Assembly (NCBI GenBank): GCA_026874595.1
Contig: CM049309.1
Span: 11,832,576 to 11,896,575 of the forward strand
Direction: 5' to 3'
Source: Sipunculus nudus
Lineage: Eukaryota; Annelida; Sipuncula; Golfingiida; Sipunculidae
Length of the DNA: 64,000 bases
Shown piece after piece: positions 53,601 through 58,312 of the stretch. Every line of letters begins with the position of its first letter. Position 1 is the first letter of the stretch. A program made the translations under genes and the position numbers. The notes below the pieces were generated by a model. That model ran no database searches and was not told the origin of the DNA. It was given only the letters and a program-made list of their open reading frames with translations.

Positions 53601-56600
53601 TCTCCTATGCCTCGAACCATCACTAGAGCTGATGGACCTAACCCGACGCCGGTGATGCTTCTTACGGGACCGTGTGCCGCCACGTTCTTCGGAGGTTGAG
53701 TCGCTTGACTCAGAGGAACTGGACCTATGCCGGCGACGCCGTTCGTGTCTGTCTACACTCTTCTTAGGCCTTGAAGGCCGTTTCTTGTTGCTAACTCGGC
53801 TGGATCTAGTGGGCTGAGCCCAGAGGACGCCCTGGTCATACGCCTCCCGCTGTGTGTGATTATAGGGACCCACATTACCTGAGGCCGGTTGAGTACCCGG
53901 GCGTGAATTCACTGGTAAGGGGGCAGAAGTTCGACGCACGCTTAAAGCAGGACCTGTAGCTGGGTCAAAACCCTCATTTGTTCCCTGATAGTATACTTCC
54001 CCCCTAATATCGCCCTGGGTGGACCGAGGACCTGAATTCCCAATCATCGTTAACATGTCAAGGTTACTTATACCTTGCTGGGAATATCCAGCCGTTGACG
54101 CTGGACTACTGCCTTCATTACTGGGGGCTCCAGCATGACGACCGAGTTCAGGCTGGGTTTGGTCTACACTGGGACCATTTCGCATTCCCACACCTCTAGA
54201 CTGGGGTAAACAGTCACCTCTTACACTCCCCTCCCTCAACATATTTGGAGGCGGGACATATACAGCTTCGGTAGGAAGTGCATGAAGGATTCGATCTATG
54301 GAGGAATCGTTTGGGCCGCGATTCGGGGGCCCATCCGTCTTACCTGAAAGACGAATCTTGCCTTCCCGGGAAAGACGCTCCCAAAAGGTTAACGCTAGAC
54401 CAGTAGCATGAGCCAAATCAGGTAGGCCAAAATCAGGGGTTGACTCACGCAACCGAACAATGTGGAGGATAGTGGCTGGGGACAGCATATCCGTGAAATA
54501 GGTGACCAATTGGGACACCGAAGCAGAACTTACATCAATAGAATTTTGAAATTGGGCCATGATGCCAGTTGTAACAAGGGACAGGGAAGGTTGCCTGTGT
54601 GACAGGGAGCCCAATGCACGCAAGGAATATTCAATGATTAGCAAAACAAACAACGCAAGCTGATTAGGGATGCGCAAATTTAGCAAAAAGCAATGCCAGG
54701 CTCATAACCAACAACAAAGGTAATAGGGGCTCAACAACATGAACAAGCAAGTAAGCCAGCAAAGTGCATGCACAGGGTCCAGATCTATACAGTTTAAAGA
54801 GGAATATGACAAATAATGCAAAAAGTATCGGGACCTACTACACTAAAAGTACCTGTCCAGGCTATAATAGACTATAAAAGAACTTGGTGGAAGCACAATA
54901 CAACAACAGCAATATGGGGTTACCTCATGCTTCCTGCTTACCCACCCATTACTACTGATGGCTTAAAAAAAATTTTGTCAGCAAACAACCTTGACCTTAC
55001 CTGCACATTAAAAATACAAGATTGGGCCTCAGTACAGGCAGACTGTGAACTACAAAAGGGGCTAATACTACAGTAATAGCATACAAGTATAAACTCGTAC
55101 AAACTCCGATCCTAACAAGGTATATAAAGGAAAATTGCCTGTAACCACAGAAATTGCAGCTAATCAAGGGGGCAGAGAAGAATATGAAATATTCTAGGGC
55201 AATACTCAAGGAAATACGTGACAAAAAATCGTTCAGAGTGAAGAATTTCGGGGATCTTGACCAGAAACACGGGGTCACGTGATCACAGCTCTGATCAAAA
55301 CGATATGGAGAAGACCGAAATTCGACTATTGCTAGCACTAAGACTATTGACAGCTCTATCCAGTACAATAACAGGCAAGAACAACTAATTGTCCAGTTAA
55401 GTAAACACAAGACAACGCTGTACTAAGCTTGTCTCGACTGCTGAAGTCAGCAAAGGGACCAAAGTTTTTGACTAGCGCGCCAAGCAAAATGGCGGCTCCT
55501 TGCCGAGCTAAGATCTAGATACAACGACTACCGACTATCTAAGAGGTAAAACCGGGGCTAAACCCGCTCCAAATCATCCGTCGTCGCCATTATAGTAGAT
55601 GTAGGTAGTCTCACCTCGTAGTACGACCTCAAACACGCCAACAGGCAGCTCCAATCGGACATGGACTCCTCGATGGCTCTCTACAGCTCGGCCCTTATAC
55701 ACACGACACTCACCGGAGGTCTTCTGGCGTAAAACTGGGGGGTCCTATGACGGGTCCCGGATCCTTGGGCAGGTCATTTAATCCGTTCCTACTACACTAT
55801 GCTAGATGTATCTGCTTCACACAGCTAACATATTTGGTAAAATGACTCAATTCAATCTTTATAATTCAGCCAAAATGCATTTTTTGGAACCATAAAAGAC
55901 AATTATTATAAGAATGATTCAGGGAATTATTCTTGCAAAATATTAAACGAACTGGCCTCAGTATCATCATCAGTCAAAAAACGTTTTGTAGGTTTATAAC
56001 TCATATGGGAAAATACAGCAAAATGGCAAAGTTCAGCTTCCCATAACTCAGCCAAAAATCATTGAATCAAAACCATTTGAACAAACTTGAATTATCAATA
56101 TCTAAGGATAATTAATGTGTGAGATTTAAGAATTTGGCCCAGTGGTTTTTGAGAAGAAGATTTTTGTAGCCACTTAGCTAACATGGGCTGTTATGGCATA
56201 TGACTAAATTCAGCTTCCCATAACTCAGCCAAAAGTCACTGAACTGAGACCATTTGAACAAACTTGAATTATCAACATCCAAGGATAATTAATGTGTGAG
56301 ATTTATGAATTTGGCCCAATGGTTTTTGAGAAGAAGATTTTTGTAGCCACTTAGCTAAAATGGGCTGTTATGGCATATGACTTATTTAGGCTTCCAATAA
56401 CTTAGCCAAAGTCACTGAACTGAGACCATTTGAACAAACTTCAGAAAGCACTACCCTAGGATCATTTCTGTGCGATATTAAACAATTTGGCCATTTCGTT
56501 TCAGAGAAAAAGTTATTTGTAGCTGTCAGTATGATACGGGCACTGATGACCCCCATACAAAAAACCGATGCAGATGGCGCCACCAATACCTCAATTTCAG

Positions 56601-58312
56601 ATATGACTCATGTGACCAACATTGGCATAAAATTTGGTGATGATAGCTCAAGCCATTTCTGAGATTTTAATTTTAGTATGCTTTTTTGGACAGATGACTA
56701 AGTTCAATTTCCTGTAACTTGGCCAAAAATCACCGAACTTAAACCATTCGAACAAACTTGAGAGAGACTGTTCCAGGAATCATTTCTTTAAAATATTGGA
56801 CAATTTGGCTCAACAGATTCGGAGAAGAAGATTTTTTAAGCTTTTTGAGCTTTTTCCCTATAAAATCTAAGAAAATGCAGATAGCCAAAAAATAAGCAAA
56901 ATCCGACAGAGTTTTTTCAGATGACTAATTTTATGCATAAACTTTCGTGATGCCAATTCTTGCCGTTTTCAAGATAGTGTGGGTTAACGTACACACGACG
57001 GACGACGGACGACGCCACACCATTGCATAAGCTCACAGGTTCGCTAAAAAGGTCATGACCCCCATTTTGAATAGGCTTTGTCCCTGCACCTATATCTATG
57101 GACATGTCAAGTTTGGTAAAGATCCTTGAAATATTTTTTTAGTTATCTCGCCTGAAAGAAATCTCTGCTGCGGCACCACAATCGTGCCTAAACCATAGTA
57201 TCCTGACTTTGTCTGGGGATACAATTACTGAGACTGGGCAAGATATTTTCCATAACTCCCGTGGTAATATCCCTGTCAAGGAAATCTGTAAATGTATTAA
57301 GTCCCTTTATAACTCGTTGCAACATTTCCATATTTTTGTCTCTGTGTCACAGCTGACAACTTTTTGCAATTCCGAGATATTGGTGGAAACATTTCACAAG
57401 TTGAATTTCATGAAAATATACTGAGTAGTTCAAAAGTTATTACATTCACATAGCTGACTGGACCTTGAAGATCCAGGTCAAGGTCACCAGTTTTTGAACC
57501 CCTCAAAGAACTTGGATAAACCAATTAGTGTTTCAAATTTGAAGAAAAAAATTGTGATACTTCAAAAGTTATGGCGTTCACTATTTCTGCTTATTTGACC
57601 TTGATGATGAAGGTCAAGATCACTGGTTTCTGAACTTGTCTGAGATATTGGTAGAAAAATTTGAATTTCAAATTTCATGAAAAAATGTCAAGTTGTTTCA
57701 AAAGTTATCATGTTCAGAAGAAATGACACTATAAGTCTCCCCCCATGGGAGGGGAGTCATAATGATCAATAGATGATGCACAGGACTATGATCAATAGAT
57801 GATGCACAGATCAATGATGATAGATGATGTACAGGACAATGCTGAATAAATGATGCATAGGACAATGATCAATAGATGATGCACAGGTTAAATGATCAAT
57901 AGATGATGCACAGATCAATGATAAATAGATGATGCACAGGACAATGCTGAATAAATGATGCATAGGACAATGATCAAAAGATAATGCACGGGTTAAATGA
58001 TCAATAGATGATGCAAAGGAGAATGATTAATAGATGATGCACATGACAATGATCAATGGATAATGCACAGGACAATGATTAATTGGGTGAATGACTTAAC
58101 AATGCCCAAACAATGATGGACTGCACAAAGCTAAATAGTTACAGACTGAAGAATTTTCAACTGATGATGGACAACAGTTGCTGAAGGCAAGCAAAATAAG
58201 CATGACAAACTAAGATAACTCACCCTTTACTGGTGTCCTGTACAGCTTGACCGGTGGGCAGCTTTAGATACAGCAGTAGCTTCTCTACATCTGACAAGCA
58301 GCTGACTTCTTT
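29445..58312 (-). CDS. RFX7: RFX7-like transcription factor gene (six exons visible, N-terminus missing)
   Basis: Six minus-strand exons join in phase to 1383 codons and a stop: 58312-58224, 41806-41681, 36232-36116, 35471-35387, 33835-33628 and 32971-29445. Seen, in order: an N-terminal helix ([16 protein letters not shown]), the RFX winged-helix DNA-binding domain ([12 protein letters not shown] to YYFSGIMRK), a PRLPDI motif, the RFX5/7-specific helical segment ([14 protein letters not shown]), and a 1175-residue Gln/Ser/Pro-rich tail. The tail carries human-RFX7-like islands [19 protein letters not shown] and RRNLTQML. Established: RFX factors bind X-box DNA in the nucleus; RFX7 recruits ANKRA2 through PxLPx[I/L]. 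The visible length is close to full-length RFX7, so only a short N-terminal part is expected beyond 58312. The first intron shown hosts an intact Gypsy element. Confidence 0.93.
31990..32105. repeat. Coding minisatellite, 18-bp unit, in the RFX7-like gene
   Basis: About six head-to-tail units of a cctgttgaccctgaagca type on the plus strand encode repeating GQQVLQ / GQQVIQ on the minus strand. The frame is preserved because the unit is a multiple of three. Confidence 0.85.
33628..33835 (-). CDS. RFX7: RFX7-like gene exon: RFX5/7 helical domain
   Basis: TTGCAG acceptor and AAG|GTGAGA donor. Encodes [21 protein letters not shown] and SVAAFTV, collinear with RLVCEWAQKVL and SMAALTV of vertebrate RFX7. 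Ends in phase 1 and joins GPGTPTPMS of the last exon. Confidence 0.92.
34055..34315 (-). mobile_element. tRNA-derived SINE, copy 2
   Basis: Collinear with 13650-13925. The minus-strand head (about 34235-34312) contains tRNA-like A-box and B-box remnants around gagatcatgagtagaatctc and ccggcttctgtggctcag. Lies in an RFX7-like intron, in the gene's orientation. Confidence 0.75.
34440..34800 (+). repeat. Two-unit tandem repeat, ~150-bp unit
   Basis: The words tgtggctttgacc / ctgtgaccttgacc, gttgattgagacatat / gtgagttagccatatg, aagatgaaaggttt and gtttggctta recur about 150 bases apart. The second unit ends in an acggatggacagacagac tail like the other composite repeats. Confidence 0.7.
35387..35471 (-). 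CDS. RFX7: RFX7-like gene exon: end of DBD and PxLPxI motif
   Basis: TTCAG acceptor and GAG|GTATCT donor. Encodes [26 protein letters not shown] fits the PxLPx[I/L] ankyrin-repeat-binding motif and sits at the same place as PTLPNL in vertebrate RFX7. Confidence 0.92.
36116..36232 (-). CDS. RFX7: RFX7-like gene exon: centre of RFX DNA-binding domain
   Basis: TTTCAG acceptor and ACA|GTATCC donor. Encodes [20 protein letters not shown] and the wing approach [10 protein letters not shown]. The next exon completes QYYFSG. The RRLSLKGQP wing differs from the usual RRLGTRGxS. Confidence 0.92.
36340..36615 (+). repeat. Minisatellite, ~31-bp unit
   Basis: Eight to nine units of catctttcttctgtcaatat plus atcaatacactg lie head to tail in an RFX7-like intron. 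Confidence 0.88.
37113..38060 (+). repeat. Composite repeat of the ~338-bp family, diverged copy
   Basis: The head acaagtgacctaggggtcat is followed by two to three diverged units (ggtggtgccacttgcctgca at 37419, ggtggcaccactagtctgca at 37756; spacing 337). The tail is acagacgctcagatagctcagatgac. Same layout as at 22477 and 61433. Confidence 0.8.
38280..39015 (+). repeat. Tandem repeat, ~145-bp unit with GGTGGCGCCACC
   Basis: About five units share gatgtctgcagcgtaaac, (g)gtaggtggcgccacctgt, aagaaagctgtccaggatgt, tcaaac(cactg)ccgagatatgag and gacagacgctgtgcaaaaat. The perfect palindrome is at 38549-38560 and 38698-38709. Confidence 0.85.
39020..39315 (+). repeat. Dispersed repeat, second copy of the 1-330 block
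   Basis: Aligns with 1-295 from gatcggtcaaacggttccc through gttaggcaccagttcacatg, ctcagaggagttctcc and cccggtcaaaaaca to the terminal inverted repeat tatccgcaaaactttgttttgg. It directly follows the ~145-bp array, so the array and this block may be one element whose left part is cut off at position 1. Confidence 0.8.
39316..41551. other. RFX7-like intron, no gene seen
   Basis: Very AT-rich between 40500 and 41100. It carries a three-unit 30-bp direct repeat (atatagtgataaaaaattat) at about 41320-41400. No exon of the host gene recognised. Confidence 0.4.
41552..41650. repeat. (TA)n microsatellite, ~99 bases
   Basis: TA alternation with one TTTA interruption, 30 bases from the donor of the RFX7-like exon at 41681. 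Confidence 0.93.
41681..41806 (-). CDS. RFX7: RFX7-like gene exon: start of RFX DNA-binding domain
   Basis: TTTACAG acceptor and CAG|GTCAGT donor. Encodes the first helices of the RFX fold ([26 protein letters not shown]). Phases fit the exons on either side. A (TA)n tract begins 30 bases from its donor. Confidence 0.92.
41836..42015. mobile_element. MITE-like element with ACAGTGAAACC ends, copy 2
   Basis: Starts tacagtgaagcctgtg and ends gataggttccact. The interior has tggtcttattagacaggt and gggtggtcttaatag, shared with 7879-8034. It starts 30 bases upstream (in the gene's sense) of the acceptor of the exon ending at 41806. Confidence 0.6.
42016..43700. other. RFX7-like intron, no gene seen
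   Basis: No exon, RNA gene or transposon ends were recognised. The segment acatcttgtggcaagtcaga at about 42608 resembles acatctggtggtaagtcaga at about 35730, so it holds a dispersed repeat. Confidence 0.4.
43700..45110 (+). repeat. Diverged tandem units related to the GGTGGCGCCACC repeats
   Basis: Recurring words about 150-300 bases apart: aatttcaggccaatacatc, gagatatgagcaatttcacc, gcgaatgtacagatggac, gcagatggcatcaccagtct and aaggtggtgccacctgtctt. This appears to be an old, shuffled relative of the array at 38280. Confidence 0.65.
45195..45515 (+). repeat. Two short minisatellites (31-bp and 24-bp units)
   Basis: Units of ctggctgcactgagtgaact plus cttgacctgta lie at about 45195-45290. Four units of catgaggtgatcacatgcta type, each with a TGATCA palindrome, lie at about 45427-45512. 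Immediately left of the retrotransposon. Confidence 0.8.
46048..46051. repeat. Target-site duplication CTAT, left
   Basis: CTAT flanks the left LTR and is repeated right after the other LTR (55797-55800). A 4-bp duplication suits a Gypsy-type integrase. Confidence 0.75.
46052..46257 (-). repeat. 3' LTR (206 bp)
   Basis: Matches 55591-55796 at every position I compared. In the element's sense it starts TGTAGTAG and ends CTACTATA, giving a 7-of-8 terminal inverted repeat. A TATAAG box lies at 46155-46160. Confidence 0.96.
46258..46271 (-). other. Polypurine tract
   Basis: The minus strand reads AAAAAGGGGAGGAA directly before the TGTAGTAG start of the 3' LTR. This is the expected primer site for plus-strand DNA synthesis. 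Confidence 0.9.
46272..46712 (-). other. 3' untranslated part of the retrotransposon
   Basis: About 440 bases between the TatD stop codon and the PPT. No long ORF. Confidence 0.6.
46713..48182 (-). CDS. Retrotransposon ORF3: zinc finger plus TatD-family nuclease
   Basis: 489 residues from the ATG at 48182 (the open frame reaches 48212 without ATG). Residues 39-57 hold a C-x2-C-x9-H-x4-H pattern ([15 protein letters not shown]), followed by further Cys/His pairs (CWTC). A middle region of about 130 residues is unassigned. From about residue 215 a full TatD fold is readable: IIDSHCHLD (H220, H222), [16 protein letters not shown] (E312), LHCRD (H352), HRHCFSG (H382) and VESDSPYL (D432). These are the expected metal ligands, so the enzyme should be active. 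Established: TatD proteins are metal-dependent DNases; the metazoan TATDN2 branch is closest in style. It lies 70 nt after the pol stop, in another frame (+1), at the position of env in retroviruses. Inference: it is expressed from a spliced RNA and acts on DNA or RNA-DNA intermediates. Confidence 0.93.
   Translation of the reverse strand: MEDPESLGEDRFVPNYEPVPGAKSGATGSIRKSRRQHTCRICGEDSSSLGRHVATDHLPWWHHPFTACWTCRVQESSKCFLRLRHTGVGCKKFDDSNLFEDLWGLWVYQFIQFITQKLGLGEPSDLKAYILQHQLHNPNPHPPGFNEEEQVLLAKVASKYGWEIPSVFSARPPNSEICVIHWDVLMRLLATLPVDTRSAISGFVPDSNTHAAVVGIIDSHCHLDVMLSRADARSLAQFEASVGEPERAVLGMVSNFVFPHYWDSHRSLSGDRRIKCSFGVHPRLIKSRAARQQQLLSLEHLLALPSCVALGEVGLEFTHTSTREQLLQTGFFREVLSLLRREDFQSKVLILHCRDYGSGEAARQALAMLLDSGLQGHKIHRHCFSGNKDELETWVSRLPNCYFGFTSTVRRSQETEEAVSVVPLNRILVESDSPYLAASPWHLGELVKYLAQLRGLPVETFAMHCNANAQELYGAFPEGTADVCDATPR
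48183..48200 (-). other. Candidate 3' splice acceptor before the TatD ATG
   Basis: The minus strand reads TTACATTTTGTAG then AGCAATGG. AG ends at 48187, four bases before the ATG. Upstream T-rich sequence (TTATTGTTATTTAG) suits an acceptor. Confidence 0.5.
48253..52656 (-). CDS. pol: Retrotransposon Pol: protease, RT, RNase H, integrase
   Basis: The frame is open from the frameshift site (52656) through a GTG at 52449 to a stop at 48253. There is no ATG before the protease, as expected for a Gag-Pol fusion. Residues counted from 52449: protease with [12 protein letters not shown] (25-28 is DSAS, not DTG) and VLLGLDFL (93-100); RT at about 330-530 with [10 protein letters not shown] and YIDD (479-482); RNase H at about 620-740 (D626 or D628, E669, D694, D737); an acidic linker; integrase with H934-H941-C971-C974 and the D1003-D1063-E1099 triad (second gap 35 residues); a GPY-like module (WKGPYLVV, 1238-1245); then a Ser/Pro/acidic tail of about 110 residues. 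All catalytic residues of RT and integrase are present. Confidence 0.96.
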   Translation of the reverse strand, partial: FKRPRVALNGLDATQLSEGHLQETEADEANRQHSSTQLGGAEQGQPPLQREDSSVSSGTQERFCEAEVKVCQTQGLTLVAPVKINGVDTQAVIDSASQITVISLSFYDSLPEKPVCTGTATLKGIGGDDSALTAERAPDTTIQFGKKAYHWPVYIAKISDSVLLGLDFLLAQKCTVNLENKTVSLPGEVVQASIRTSPDDDICGCSVVAAARRVLQPNAVSTIPIRVLSCRVENCDYLVEPKFSQAELWSPKMLTRSSGRIEVCNSSNRCITLRPNQPVGVATGVEGILTSLSIESADYNSAPTGGAVPVPPMPVPTVRRVSGIAGDQLKENTDGRVVPDHLKEIVSQVRETASKDQATQLEKLLLTYHDVFAKHDLDLGCLSEVRHNLDTKGHAPVHQRMRRVPISFEQEERSHLEKLLAAGVIRHSSSEWASAPVLVRKKDGGVRWCIDFRALNERTVKDTYPLPLIEDCLDTLAGTVYFSTLDLASGYYQIELEEEAKRKTAFITKYGLFEHNRLAFGLCNAPATFQRAMNHVLRGLTWSEVIVYIDDIIVLGTSFDQHLASLEKVFGRLRTHNLKLKPRKCEFLRSEVEFLGRTVSYEGVKITDRKTDIIRSWPVPVTRKELESFLGFCNYHRAHIQGYAGITACLYELVKPKSIFVWSEQHHDAFKALKERLTSAPCLALPSKEGTFILDCDASDYAIGAELSQLQNGQERTISYASFTLTKEQRRYCTTRKELLAVIRFCRHYRHYLLGRPFVVRSDHNCLAWLMRFRHVEGQLARWLEELANYDFKIVHRAGNKHCNADGLSRIPAPPCECYSAGARTQDLPCKGCQNCQRASEKWIRFTEDVDDVVPLAVRTCELGVTAEDTAGEEEPGDAREIDGSSDASGCHTATDSGSEVSDTESTPDQTPNWLEAYSSNQLIEMQEADPDLKPLVLWLDNGEPKQAELLLTSPAVKSLWACRSQLQLRGGVLHYMWEGDDGAHPLLVVPEGLKQEILKLCHGCPTAGHLGRDKTLARLRRSFFWHNMVRDCALYVAQCQVCNQHKRPVRTAKAGLVNYHSGYPMERVHLDVLGPFTTSTQGNSYILMMCDQFSKWLECAAIPDQTAETVAKQFIMHFVTTFGCPLIVHTDQGRNFESNLFKAFCERMGIAKTRTTPYHPSSNGQVERQNRNVLQMVRCMIQGRTREWDEDLPLVVMALHSMVNRMTGFSANQIMLGREVYQPTDLILGMNTDEQSHTPESWVHNLTKRMEAIHHRVREKLKGNLEHQKQLYDILVREDRFGMGDVVYLRDRSTKKGQSPKLQPIWKGPYLVVKAKPPLYLVRTKKKESYHHHNNLKRCADGFLPHWLRRTRAQLFHRETATLLDQSESIPESSDGGQDPAEGGSAPTSSGEPAVAVAASEGALGSDPAVSDPSSSITEDIPKGSPEPLSECQDSGISPLDSPAHSNRESRRKCRKPAYLKDYLMP
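52614..52656 (-). promoter_or_regulatory. -1 ribosomal frameshift signal between gag and pol
   Basis: In the element's sense the heptamer TTTAAAA (52656-52650) sits in the gag frame as T TTA AAA, the X XXY YYZ rule. It is followed by a 6-nt spacer (GGCCAA) and a perfect 9-bp hairpin GGGTTGCGT / ACGCAACCC (52643-52635 with 52622-52614). The 12-nt loop contains the gag stop codon. Pol lies in the -1 frame, open across the site. A loop GGCC could pair with GGCC at 52599-52602 to form a pseudoknot (inference). Confidence 0.9.
52632..54560 (-). CDS. gag: Retrotransposon Gag with SR-rich domain and zinc knuckle
   Basis: 642 residues from the ATG at 54560 (the open frame extends to a TTG at 54686 without another ATG). 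Residues about 254-353 are rich in Arg, Ser and His with RS/SR dipeptides ([21 protein letters not shown]), like a splicing-factor RS domain. Residues about 354-518 look like a retrotransposon capsid ([43 protein letters not shown]). A CCHC knuckle, C-x2-C-x4-H-x4-C, lies at residues 607-620 ([14 protein letters not shown]). The stop is at 52632, within the frameshift hairpin loop. Function: particle assembly and RNA packaging. Confidence 0.93.
   Translation of the reverse strand: MAQFQNSIDVSSASVSQLVTYFTDMLSPATILHIVRLRESTPDFGLPDLAHATGLALTFWERLSREGKIRLSGKTDGPPNRGPNDSSIDRILHALPTEAVYVPPPNMLREGSVRGDCLPQSRGVGMRNGPSVDQTQPELGRHAGAPSNEGSSPASTAGYSQQGISNLDMLTMIGNSGPRSTQGDIRGEVYYQGTNEGFDPATGPALSVRRTSAPLPVNSRPGTQPASGNVGPYNHTQREAYDQGVLWAQPTRSSRVSNKKRPSRPKKSVDRHERRRRHRSSSSESSDSTSEERGGTRSRKKHHRRRVRSISSSDGSRHRRRDIRASSYSEDSDYSCSPHRHGTRRRRRSPDIMKLGTFTGDRNWSGFFFQFQRLADRRGRSRHKKAEKLVDSLGGRALDYVRELELEGDYKRLTKKLEQRFGMRDAPITVRRELQFARQEDQETLEEFSERVHVQVINGFPGATEDTIQQLAIEYFLRGCGDKKAAVSAMGRNPKYLHKALQYVKDAINNHRAIYGKIHIARKMVTFAESATSDMEGQVDTKQAQSTISERVNPRNGTQPETSDQAWAQMNKRIDSLEGLIKKALMVSRPRSVSPSRPQLKPANSVCYKCNQRGHFQKQCPNSEGNPAYKEPGQGLKGQGLR
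54561..55576 (-). other. Retrotransposon leader between PBS and gag
   Basis: About 1 kb without a long ATG-initiated ORF. It holds short upstream ORFs and an ATG-less 137-codon open frame (55410-54997) rich in hydrophobic residues. A strong donor-like CAG|GTAAGG sits at its end (cut after 55001). Packaging signals are expected here but not recognisable. Confidence 0.6.
54995..55004 (-). other. Candidate 5' splice donor in the retrotransposon leader
   Basis: The minus strand reads GCAG|GTAAGG, close to the metazoan consensus; the exon would end at 55001. A second donor-like GAG|GTGAGA lies in the 5' LTR (cut after 55615). Confidence 0.5.
55577..55589 (-). other. Primer-binding site, tRNA-Ser-like
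   Basis: One base after the 5' LTR the minus strand reads TGGCGACGACGGA. The first nine bases are complementary to CCA plus the 3' end of metazoan tRNA-Ser(GCT) (..TCGTCG-CCA). The match weakens after that. Confidence 0.75.
55591..55796 (-). repeat. 5' LTR (206 bp)
   Basis: Identical by eye to the 3' LTR. Contains TATAAG at 55694-55699 as a likely core promoter and the TG start / TA end. The transcript would start a short distance left of the TATA box. Confidence 0.96.
55797..55800. repeat. Target-site duplication CTAT, right
   Basis: Matches CTAT at 46048-46051. Confidence 0.75.
55840..56540 (+). repeat. Tandem repeat, ~177-bp unit
   Basis: Three units with cttcccataactcagcc at about 56037 and 56214 and a variant at 56391, each followed by caaaagtcactgaactgaga, ccatttgaacaaactt and ttttgagaagaagatttttg. 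Diverged relatives occur at 45660-45900, 56690-57060 and 59400-59990. Confidence 0.85.
56541..57060 (+). repeat. Diverged relatives of the 177-bp unit with a gacgacggac tail
   Basis: Shares taacttggccaaaaatcacc and attttggac(a)gatgac with 59690-60000 and ends with gtacacacgacggacgacgg. A GATGGCGCCACC word lies at 56573. Confidence 0.7.
57420..57745 (+). repeat. Tandem repeat with ccttga..aggtcaaggtcac words
   Basis: Three units of about 130 bases carry gaccttgaagatccaggtca or a variant, then accagtttttgaacccctc, then a ttcaaaagttatnncgttcac-type phrase. Similar sequence is near 25860-25960 on the opposite strand. Confidence 0.7.
57760..58085 (+). repeat. Minisatellite, ~27-bp unit
   Basis: About twelve units of atgatcaatagatgatgcac plus aggacaa, some with deletions. 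Spacing is irregular. Just downstream of the donor of the first visible RFX7-like exon. Confidence 0.9.
58224..58312 (-). CDS. RFX7: RFX7-like gene, first visible exon
   Basis: TTTACAG acceptor and GG|GTGAGT donor; 29 codons plus 2 bases. Encodes [20 protein letters not shown], which parallels the helix before the DNA-binding domain in vertebrate RFX7 (DLEKLYLYLQLPSG). It has an acceptor, so at least one upstream exon exists. Confidence 0.88.

Larger units (their letters stand above)
46052..55796 (-). mobile_element. Complete Ty3/Gypsy-type LTR retrotransposon with a TatD nuclease ORF
   Basis: A 9745-bp element reading on the minus strand: 5' LTR (55591-55796), tRNA-Ser-like PBS, ~1-kb leader, gag, -1 frameshift signal, pol (PR-RT-RH-IN), a third ORF with zinc finger plus TatD nuclease, PPT and 3' LTR (46052-46257). 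All three ORFs are uninterrupted and the two LTRs read as identical, which implies a recent insertion. Domain order with integrase after RNase H, and no chromodomain, puts it in the Ty3/Gypsy group; the clade is not determined. No envelope-like transmembrane or furin-site protein is seen in the third ORF. It sits in an intron of the RFX7-like gene, in the same orientation. It looks more GC-rich than its flanks. Confidence 0.97.

Noticed and set aside
54997-55410. 137-codon hydrophobic open frame in the retrotransposon leader as an envelope-like protein
   Set aside because: It has no ATG except three codons before its stop, and no signal-peptide or fusion-type layout. Kept only as context for the splice hypothesis.
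57760-58085. CRISPR-like array of short direct repeats
   Set aside because: The units are contiguous without unique spacers and vary in length. This is a eukaryotic minisatellite.
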